11,881 nucleotides of DNA from DRTC01 sp964521025 (GTDB taxonomy: Bacteria; Cloacimonadota; Cloacimonadia; Cloacimonadales; TCS61): NCBI GenBank assembly GCA_964521025.1, contig CAZFPK010000082.1:1-11881 (forward strand), written 5' to 3'. Position 1 is the first letter of the stretch; the number at the start of each line of letters is the position of its first letter. A program made the translations under genes and the position numbers. Below, piece after piece: positions 6,035 to 11,881 of this stretch. Below the pieces are notes generated by a model. The model saw nothing but the letters and a program-made list of their open reading frames with translations. It had not been told where the DNA came from and ran no database searches.

Positions 6035-8085
6035 TGCAGGAACCTCCTAAATTTGAACCACCTAAATTTAATAAAGACGATAAAAATAAGAAAAAACCGA
6101 ATTTCCCGAAAATGAAAAAATCGCAAACAATCACCTTCTGGATCGTTGTTCTTTTGATGATCATTGTTTTTTTCCAGTTTTCCAAAATGAATACTCAAAA
6201 ATACCAGGTGATCGCTTATTCTGATTTTGAAGTAATGTATAAAAACAAGGAAGTTATTCAGGCAGATATAAACGGAAAAGATGTTGTTTTCTCGGGAACT
6301 GACGGCACAAAATTTGCTACTTATTTACCGTTCGAACCTGATTCTGATTTTACGAAAGAACTGACTGCCCTGGGACTTAGCGTCAAATCTACGAAACCTT
6401 CCAAACTTTTTTCCATCCTGATCTCCTGGTTGCCGCTGTTGATCTTTTTCGGATTCTGGTTTTTTATGATGCGCGGATTTCGCGGAGGAGCAGGAGCAGC
6501 TTTTAGTTTTGGAAAAAGCAGAGCCAGATTATTCGCTCAGGGAAAAACTCAGGTAACCTTCCAGGATGTAGCCGGAGTCGATGAAGCCAAGGAAGAATTG
6601 GAAGAGATCATCGAATTCCTGAAAGCACCGGATAAATTCCAGAAATTAGGAGGAAGGATCCCACGAGGAGTATTGCTTCTCGGAAGACCCGGAACAGGTA
6701 AAACTTTACTGGCAAAAGCAGTTGCCGGAGAAGCAAAAGTTCCGTTCTATAGTATCAGCGGATCTGATTTTGTGGAGATGTTCGTTGGTGTCGGAGCTTC
6801 CCGTGTCAGGGATATGTTCCTCGAAGCCAAGAAAAACGCTCCCTGTATCGCTTTTATCGATGAGATCGATGCTGTCGGTCGTCATCGCGGCACCGGTCTG
6901 GGCGGTGGTCATGACGAACGCGAGCAAACCTTGAACCAGCTCCTGGTAGAAATGGATGGTTTCGACCTGAATGATTCGGTCATTATCATCGCCGCAACCA
7001 ACAGACCCGATGTTCTCGATCCGGCTTTGCTTCGACCCGGCAGATTCGACCGGCAGGTTATTGTAGATCTTCCTGATATTAAAGGAAGAGAAGCGATCCT
7101 GAAAGTTCACAGCAAGAAACTTCCAATCGGCAAAGAAGTAACTTTGAGTATCATTGCTCGAGGAACTCCCGGTTTCAGCGGAGCAGACCTGGCGAATCTG
7201 ATCAATGAAGCAGCTCTTCTGGCAGCACGCAAAAATAAGAAAAAGATCGCCATGGAAGATTTTGAAGAAGCAAAGGATAAAGTAACTCTCGGGAAAGCAA
7301 GAAAGAGCAGAGTCATCACAGAGGACGATAAAAAGATCACTGCCTATCATGAAGTCGGTCATGTTCTCTGCTCGATTTTCCAGGAAAAAACAGAACCGAT
7401 CCATAAAGTAACGATCATTCCGAGAGGTTTTACAGGTGGAGCAACCCACTTCCTGCAAACCGATAAATCGAGATACACAAAAGGATATCTGGAAGAATCG
7501 ATAGTCGGACTGATGGGAGGTCGATGCGCTGAAGAAATCGTTTTCAATGAGATCTCGACTGGCGCCTCGAATGACATTCAAAGATCGACCGATCTGGCTA
7601 AACAGATGGTCTGCAATTGGGGAATGAGCGACAAAGTCGGACCGATGACCATCGGTAAAGAGGATTCTCAAATCTTTTTAGGAAAAGAATTCACCAGGCA
7701 GGAACAGATCAGCGAAGAGACTGCCAAATTGATCGATAGTGAAGTTAGGAACCTGATCACGACTGCTCATAAGATTTCTTTAAAAATCCTTAATGAGAAG
7801 AGGATCCTGCTCGATAAATTATCTGAAGAATTACTGGAAAAAGAAACTCTGAATTCGGATGAGATCTACTCCATTATCCTGGAAAATATCGATCCGAAAG
7901 ATAAAAAACTGGTGCAGGAAAAATATGAAAAAGCCAAAGAAATGAAAATCGATATGACTCCGATGGAAGCGAAAGAAATCGAACCGGATAAAGAAAAACA
8001 GGATGGATCGGAAAAAAAAGAAAGTGAACAAAAAATCGATTTGAAAAAGAAAAATCCTTCCGAACCGAATAAACCTGAAAAGTGA
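6034..8085 (+). CDS. ftsH: ATP-dependent zinc metalloprotease FtsH
   Basis: This hexameric inner-membrane AAA+ protease degrades misassembled membrane proteins and short-lived regulators. It has 683 residues. A basic cytoplasmic N-terminus leads to membrane segment 1 (about 30-48), a short periplasmic domain, and membrane segment 2 (about 124-145). A glycine-rich linker precedes the AAA+ domain. Walker A is GRPGTGKT (217-224), where nearly all FtsH proteins have GPPGTGKT. Walker B ends in DE at 276-277, and the second region of homology NRPDVLDPALLRPGRFDRQ is intact. The zinc site HEVGH is at 439-443, with the third ligand probably D514 in the SNDIQRSTDLA segment. The C-terminal 45 or so residues are a highly charged Lys/Glu tail. 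AAGGAG at 6017-6022 is the likely ribosome binding site, and the gene is coupled to hpt. Confidence 0.97.
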   Translation: MQEPPKFEPPKFNKDDKNKKKPNFPKMKKSQTITFWIVVLLMIIVFFQFSKMNTQKYQVIAYSDFEVMYKNKEVIQADINGKDVVFSGTDGTKFATYLPFEPDSDFTKELTALGLSVKSTKPSKLFSILISWLPLLIFFGFWFFMMRGFRGGAGAAFSFGKSRARLFAQGKTQVTFQDVAGVDEAKEELEEIIEFLKAPDKFQKLGGRIPRGVLLLGRPGTGKTLLAKAVAGEAKVPFYSISGSDFVEMFVGVGASRVRDMFLEAKKNAPCIAFIDEIDAVGRHRGTGLGGGHDEREQTLNQLLVEMDGFDLNDSVIIIAATNRPDVLDPALLRPGRFDRQVIVDLPDIKGREAILKVHSKKLPIGKEVTLSIIARGTPGFSGADLANLINEAALLAARKNKKKIAMEDFEEAKDKVTLGKARKSRVITEDDKKITAYHEVGHVLCSIFQEKTEPIHKVTIIPRGFTGGATHFLQTDKSRYTKGYLEESIVGLMGGRCAEEIVFNEISTGASNDIQRSTDLAKQMVCNWGMSDKVGPMTIGKEDSQIFLGKEFTRQEQISEETAKLIDSEVRNLITTAHKISLKILNEKRILLDKLSEELLEKETLNSDEIYSIILENIDPKDKKLVQEKYEKAKEMKIDMTPMEAKEIEPDKEKQDGSEKKESEQKIDLKKKNPSEPNKPEK

Positions 8086-8103
8086 GTTATATAAATTCCG
8101 TAA

Positions 8104-8122
8104 TCCCATCGTCCCGATGGGA
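8104..8122. repeat. Hairpin TCCCATCG-TCC-CGATGGGA
   Basis: The perfect 8-bp stem (8104-8111 and 8115-8122) has a three-base loop and starts 18 bp after the ftsH stop codon. It has no following T run, so a simple intrinsic terminator is unlikely. Confidence 0.65.
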
Positions 8123-8169
8123 ATAGAACTAAAATTGTTACAAGAGCAATCATACTTATGAAAAAAAAT

Positions 8170-8186
8170 CCATCAAAACTTGATGG
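8170..8186. repeat. Hairpin CCATCAA-AAC-TTGATGG
   Basis: The perfect 7-bp stem (8170-8176 and 8180-8186) has a three-base loop and is preceded by a run of eight A (8161-8168). Read on the minus strand it is a stem followed by A then eight T, which is terminator-like in that direction, but no minus-strand gene ends here. Confidence 0.6.
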
Positions 8187-8227
8187 TTTAGTAAAAGTTG
8201 GACACGGTCTTAATGTCAAAAAATAAG

Positions 8228-8247
8228 AACAAACATGAATGTTTGTT
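8228..8247. repeat. Hairpin AACAAACAT-GA-ATGTTTGTT
   Basis: The perfect 9-bp stem (8228-8236 and 8239-8247) has a GA loop. Its ATGAAT centre matches that of the palindrome at 1040-1055 (minus strand). It lies 27 bp before the hslV start codon and is followed by TTTTA, so it could also influence hslV expression. Confidence 0.65.
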
Positions 8248-8274
8248 TTACACCAAAAAAACCAGGATAAAAAT

Positions 8275-8799
8275 ATGCAGGGAACAACAATAATCGGAAT
8301 AAGAATTGGAAAGAAGGTGGCGATCGGAGGAGATGGGCAGGTAACGCTTGGAAACACGATCATAAAAGCGTCTGCTCAAAAGATAAGAACTTTGTTTGAA
8401 GGGAAAGTAATAGCCGGTTTTGCCGGAGCAACTGCCGATGCCTTTACTCTTTTTGAAAAATTTGAAGGAAAATTGAAAACATTTAAAGGAAATTTGAAAC
8501 GAGCCGCTGTCGAACTGGCAAAAGACTGGCGGTCGGATAAAATTTTACGCAGACTGGAAGCGATGATCATTGTTGCGGATAAAAATTCTTTACTTGTTAT
8601 TTCCGGTACCGGCGATGTACTCGAACCGGACGATGATGTAACTGCTATCGGTTCCGGAGGAAGTTATGCTCTCGCAGCTGCTCGAGCTTTGAAGTATCAT
8701 ACAAAACTATCAGCAAAAGAAATTGTAGAAAAATCATTGCATATCGCTTCCGAAATTTGCATTTATACGAATAAAAATATTTCGATCGAGGAATTATAA
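8275..8799 (+). CDS. hslV: ATP-dependent protease peptidase subunit HslV (ClpQ)
   Basis: This is the proteasome-like threonine peptidase that forms a double-hexamer core with HslU for degrading cytosolic proteins. The 174-residue precursor begins MQG-TTIIGIR. Removing the three-residue propeptide exposes the catalytic N-terminal threonine, as in HslV enzymes with short leaders. In mature numbering T1, D17 (in GGDGQVTLGNT) and K33 line up with the catalytic residues of E. coli HslV. The GSGGSYALAAARAL segment near the C-terminal third is also conserved. I use the ATG at 8275; a longer in-frame start at about 8239 would begin inside the 8228-8247 hairpin and is rejected. The stop codon directly abuts the hslU ATG. 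Confidence 0.96.
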   Translation: MQGTTIIGIRIGKKVAIGGDGQVTLGNTIIKASAQKIRTLFEGKVIAGFAGATADAFTLFEKFEGKLKTFKGNLKRAAVELAKDWRSDKILRRLEAMIIVADKNSLLVISGTGDVLEPDDDVTAIGSGGSYALAAARALKYHTKLSAKEIVEKSLHIASEICIYTNKNISIEEL

Positions 8800-10155
8800 A
8801 TGAAGAATCTAACACCTCAAAAAATCGTTCAGGAACTTGATAAATACATTATTGGTCAGGATAAAGCAAAGAAAGCCGTCGCAATTGCTCTACGGAACAG
8901 ATGGAGAAGACAGCAGGTTAAAGGCGAACTGCAAGAAGAAATAATGCCGAATAATATTATTTTGATTGGACCCACAGGAGTTGGAAAAACAGAAATTGCC
9001 CGCAGATTATCCAAACTGGCAAATGCACCATTCGTTAAAGTCGAAGCGTCAAAGTTCACAGAAGTAGGTTATGTCGGACGCGATGTGGAATCTATGGTGC
9101 GGGAATTGATGAATGTAGCGATCAATGAAGTTCGTATCGAGATGACCAAAGAAGTTCAGGAAAAAGCGGAATCTAAAGCACGAGACAGGATGATCGATAT
9201 TTTATATCCACGACCTCCGGTCAATCCCAAGGAAGCGGAAATCGAAATCAAAAAAAAGGATGAAAGATATAAACGGATCAGGCAGAAAATGGAACGGCTG
9301 CTCGATACCGGAGAATTGGATAATCGCGAAGTTGAAGTTTCACAAGATATGCCTAATGCTCCACATATCGAAGTCTTTTCCAATACGGGAATGGAAAATA
9401 TCGATTTCCAGTTCGGGGAAATGATCAGCGGGTTTCTTCCTTTTAAAAAAGATAAGAAAAAGAGAAAAATGAAAGTTCCTCATGCTCTCAAACATTTGAT
9501 AGAAGAAGAATCGAGCAGGTTGGTCAGCAAAGAAAAAGTTACTGCTGAAGCAAAACGGAGAGTTGAGAACGACGGCATTTTGTTTATCGATGAGATAGAT
9601 AAGATCGCAGGTTCGGATCATCGTTTCGGAGCAGATGTTTCCCGCTCGGGAGTGCAGAGAGATCTGCTGCCGATCGTCGAAGGATCAAATGTTCCGACCA
9701 AATACGGGATAATCGATACTTCACACATTCTATTCGTCGCAGCCGGAGCTTTCACGGTTGCCAAACCATCGGACCTGATCCCGGAATTGCAGGGAAGATT
9801 TCCCATCCGTGAAGAACTATCCAGTCTTTCTAAAGATGATCTGAAGAAAATTCTGATCTATCCGAAAAATTCTTTAATCAAACAATATAATGCCCTTTTC
9901 AATTCGGAAGATGTAAAACTGGTTTACAATGATGATGCTGCGGAAGAGATCGCTAATTTTGCCGCTCTTGCCAACGAGAAAATGGAAGATATCGGCGCGC
10001 GGAGATTACACACAGTAATGAATGCACTCCTCGAAGAACAACTTTTCGATATGCCGGAAAAGAAAAAGAAAAAACTGACGATCACGAAATCTTTTGTCGC
10101 CAAAAAACTTGGTAAGATAATTAAAGATGAGGATTTGAGCAGGTATATTTTGTAA
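8800..10155 (+). CDS. hslU: ATP-dependent unfoldase subunit HslU (ClpY)
   Basis: This AAA+ (Clp/Hsp100) unfoldase hexamer recognises substrates and feeds them to HslV. It has 451 residues, normal for the family. The N-terminus TPQKIVQELDKYIIGQDKAKKAVAIALRNRWRR is characteristic. Walker A is GPTGVGKT (57-64), followed by the pore-loop GYVGRD segment. The intermediate (I) domain spans roughly 110-240 and is charged and helical. Walker B ends in DE at 264-265, with the sensor regions beyond. The C-terminus LSRYIL matches the conserved tail that inserts into HslV to activate it, so the partner interface looks intact. The gene begins at the base after the hslV stop, with GAGG (8788-8791) as a possible ribosome binding site within the hslV coding end. 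Confidence 0.97.
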   Translation: MKNLTPQKIVQELDKYIIGQDKAKKAVAIALRNRWRRQQVKGELQEEIMPNNIILIGPTGVGKTEIARRLSKLANAPFVKVEASKFTEVGYVGRDVESMVRELMNVAINEVRIEMTKEVQEKAESKARDRMIDILYPRPPVNPKEAEIEIKKKDERYKRIRQKMERLLDTGELDNREVEVSQDMPNAPHIEVFSNTGMENIDFQFGEMISGFLPFKKDKKKRKMKVPHALKHLIEEESSRLVSKEKVTAEAKRRVENDGILFIDEIDKIAGSDHRFGADVSRSGVQRDLLPIVEGSNVPTKYGIIDTSHILFVAAGAFTVAKPSDLIPELQGRFPIREELSSLSKDDLKKILIYPKNSLIKQYNALFNSEDVKLVYNDDAAEEIANFAALANEKMEDIGARRLHTVMNALLEEQLFDMPEKKKKKLTITKSFVAKKLGKIIKDEDLSRYIL

Positions 10156-10170
10156 CTTTATAATTCAAAA

Positions 10171-11424
10171 ATGTTTGATAAAAAAGAATTCTATGCGATA
10201 AAATCTTATAAAAATAAACTCTTTGATGCAAATATTGAGTTATTGCCATCAGTTACAGAATTATTCGAATTGGAATTAGCATATCTTGAATATAACAGTC
10301 TAAATTCCCACAATTTATTAGACAGGTCTGCATACTTTCAATCATTAAATAATGAATTTTCAAGACATTATTTGATGTATAAAACATCTTCTGAAGTATT
10401 ATCAAATGACAGATCATCATTAACAAAAAACTACTTTAACAATGGAAAATTTTCAACAGGATATGCAACTCACGGATTGTTTCCTTATCGTGGAAAATTT
10501 CACCCTCAGTTGATTAAAGCATTAATAAATATCATTGGAATAAAAGAAAACGAAACAATTCTGGATCCAATGTGTGGAAGCGGAACTACAAATATAGAAG
10601 CATCTTTAATGGGAATAGACTCTTATGCTCTTGATTTGAGTCCATTCTGCCAATTTATGACGAAAGTGAAATATAATAGTCTAACGATCGATCATAAACT
10701 TCTTGAAGAAATTGCAGATAAATATGAAGATTTTTTCTATTTCTTTTCTTCAAATAATATCAAAGAAAAATTACTGAAAATCAAAGATCCTGAAAAATCA
10801 AAAATTTACGAATTAGTTTTACTTGCTTTTTTAGATGCACTTGGATATTCAAAAAGAGTGAAAAAATCCAATCATTTTCAATTATTTGAAAAAGTTCTAA
10901 AAAGGTATATCGAAACAGTAATAGATTTCAAATTAAATTGTTCAAAATATATTAAGAAGTTTGGAAAAGTTGAGATTCTGACAAATTCTACTGCAACAAA
11001 AATACCTTTAGAAAATAAATCTGTTGACGGAGTTATCACATCACCACCTTACTCTTTTGCGATAGATTATGTAAAAAATGATGAAGATCAGTTAAATTAT
11101 CTCGGTTATAATACAAATGAGCTTCGAAAAGGAATGATCGGTCTGTTCGGGAAAAATAAAGATGAACGATTGGAAAATTATTTCATTGATATGGATAAAG
11201 TTTGTTCAGAAGTTGCTAGAGTTCTACAACCCGATAAGTATTTTGTTATGATAATTGGTTCAAATACAAATCAAACTGGTGGAATTAGACTTGAACAAAA
11301 GATAATTGACTCCTGTAAGAACTACAACCTGAATCATGTAAAAAGCATTTTGAAACCAATTAAAGGAATGCGAAATACGATGAAGGAAGAATACATCCTA
11401 TTTTTCAAAAAGGAGAGAAATTGA
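10171..11424 (+). CDS. DNA methyltransferase with SPPY motif, probably N4-cytosine type
   Basis: This 417-residue SAM-dependent DNA methyltransferase has motif I DPMCGSG (132-138), just after an FPYRGKFHPQLIKALI segment typical of cytosine-N4 and related amino-methyltransferases. The catalytic motif IV is SPPY (291-294). SPPY is usual for N4-cytosine enzymes, so C4 methylation is the best guess but unproven. The gap between motifs I and IV is about 150 residues, longer than normal, and could house target recognition. About 100 N-terminal residues are of unknown role. It starts 15 bp after hslU without a clear ribosome binding site. It is visibly AT-richer than hslU: two hand-counted 60-base rows give 25% GC (10381-10440) against 47% (9661-9720). 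Its stop overlaps the next gene's TTG start. The methyltransferase class is confident, the specificity unknown. Confidence 0.87.
   Translation: MFDKKEFYAIKSYKNKLFDANIELLPSVTELFELELAYLEYNSLNSHNLLDRSAYFQSLNNEFSRHYLMYKTSSEVLSNDRSSLTKNYFNNGKFSTGYATHGLFPYRGKFHPQLIKALINIIGIKENETILDPMCGSGTTNIEASLMGIDSYALDLSPFCQFMTKVKYNSLTIDHKLLEEIADKYEDFFYFFSSNNIKEKLLKIKDPEKSKIYELVLLAFLDALGYSKRVKKSNHFQLFEKVLKRYIETVIDFKLNCSKYIKKFGKVEILTNSTATKIPLENKSVDGVITSPPYSFAIDYVKNDEDQLNYLGYNTNELRKGMIGLFGKNKDERLENYFIDMDKVCSEVARVLQPDKYFVMIIGSNTNQTGGIRLEQKIIDSCKNYNLNHVKSILKPIKGMRNTMKEEYILFFKKERN
11410..11415 (+). promoter_or_regulatory. Ribosome binding site for the TTG-start gene
   Basis: AAGGAG lies five bases before TTG at 11421-11423, inside the end of the methyltransferase gene. 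It supports a TTG start and translational coupling through the TTGA overlap. The next in-frame ATG would remove a large part of the protein. Confidence 0.7.
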
Positions 11425-11831
11425 AATCCGTTGAAGAAAAATATTCCAAAGTAATTGAGAAGAATACTTTTTATTATTTCGATGACGAATTTGAAGATAC
11501 TTATGAAAAACATATTTTCAGTGTAAAAGAAGCAATATTATATTTGAAAAATGAAGTAACAAATAACGGTTGTAAGAAAGAAATTTTTGTTAATTTTCTG
11601 CAGACAAAAAAGAAAATTGGATTGAAAGCACTTCTCGTAATAACTGGTTTTTCCAATGAAAGTCTGAAAAGATTAATTACTGTAATTAGAATTGTAAATG
11701 ATAATGAAATCAATAAATTAGTATTCAGAGAAAACTGGGATGATTGTTCAGAACAAAAAGAAGTGTCTGAATGGAGTTCAGATAAAATTGCAAAATTAGT
11801 ATCAGAAAATTTAAATTTTAGACAAGGTTGA
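11421..11831 (+). pseudogene. Unrecognised partner of the methyltransferase, candidate restriction endonuclease, apparently frameshifted
   Basis: The open frame gives 136 residues from a TTG start that overlaps the methyltransferase stop by four bases. I recognise no catalytic motif. The N-terminal half is acidic and aromatic. Residues about 66-92 (IGLKALLVITGFSNESLKRLITVIRI) resemble helical N-terminal regions I associate with some type II restriction endonucleases, but this is memory, not a search. The frame stops at 11829-11831. If one T is removed from the TTTT at 11816-11819, the sequence reads on as LDKVDELVKNMLYKCSEIKRF to the window edge without a stop, with the same composition. The gene is therefore probably longer and is either disrupted or affected by a sequencing error. 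Position and coupling make a restriction or other methyltransferase-linked role likely. The true end lies outside the window. Confidence 0.55.
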
Positions 11832-11881
11832 CGAACTCGTAAAAAATATGCTATATAAGTGTTCAGAAATAAAGAGATTTA

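Larger units (their letters stand above)
8086..8274. other. ftsH-hslV spacer carrying three separate hairpins
   Basis: This 189-bp gap interrupts an otherwise tightly packed operon. It has no supported gene. It holds three perfect palindromes: 8104-8122, 8170-8186 and 8228-8247. None has the classic GC stem plus long U tract of an intrinsic terminator, although the third is followed by TTTTA. Three hairpins in a row with A-rich linkers look like dispersed REP-like repeats inserted in the operon. They could also protect mRNA 3' ends or attenuate transcription. Confidence 0.6.

Noticed and set aside
6706..7671. Long open frame (321 codons) on the minus strand inside ftsH
   Set aside because: It is a shadow of the unambiguous ftsH coding strand. 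Its product is cysteine- and serine-rich with no recognisable domain and no ribosome binding site.
8104..8247. Hairpin series as a CRISPR-like array
   Set aside because: The three hairpins differ in sequence and spacing, and there is no repeat-spacer regularity or cas gene.
7866..8363. Minus-strand frame of 165 codons over the ftsH-hslV junction
   Set aside because: It is antisense to two well-supported genes. The product is Phe/Ser-rich shadow sequence created by Lys/Glu codons on the other strand.

Overview
The window looks like chromosomal DNA of an AT-rich, probably anaerobic and amino-acid-fermenting bacterium. The evidence is an indolepyruvate:ferredoxin oxidoreductase next to a bacterial tRNA-modification and proteostasis operon (tilS, hpt, ftsH, hslV, hslU). 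The gene set and the abundant short palindromic intergenic repeats recall uncultured Cloacimonadota/Bacteroidota-like genomes. That placement is an impression only; no rRNA or other phylogenetic marker is present.

Layout. Bases 1-300 hold no gene but carry short direct repeats that run into the 3' end of iorB. On the minus strand, read right to left, are a solitary beta-class DNA methyltransferase (3841-3068), a 37-bp palindrome, a 175-bp MITE-like element (2831-3005), iorA (2805-1216), a 324-bp hairpin-bearing spacer, and iorB (891-301). IorA plus IorB would oxidise aryl pyruvates from aromatic amino acids to aryl-acetyl-CoA. This IorA ends before the usual C-terminal ferredoxin domain.

On the plus strand, a 205-bp divergent spacer leads into tilS (4047), hpt (5498), ftsH (6034, overlapping hpt by one base), a 189-bp spacer with three hairpins, and then hslV (8275) and hslU (8800), which abut exactly. 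tilS-hpt-ftsH is a widely conserved cluster. Having both FtsH (membrane) and HslVU (cytosolic) makes this a protein quality-control locus.

Behind hslU the base composition turns visibly AT-richer. There lie a second DNA methyltransferase with an SPPY motif (10171-11424) and a translationally coupled TTG-start gene (11421 onward). This pair is the best candidate for something undescribed: it looks like a horizontally acquired restriction-modification or related defence cassette. The second gene appears to be broken by a one-base frameshift near the right edge, with the coding signal continuing out of the window.

No tRNA, rRNA, CRISPR array or transposase gene was seen. The mobile-DNA signal is confined to non-coding palindromic elements and the methyltransferase genes.
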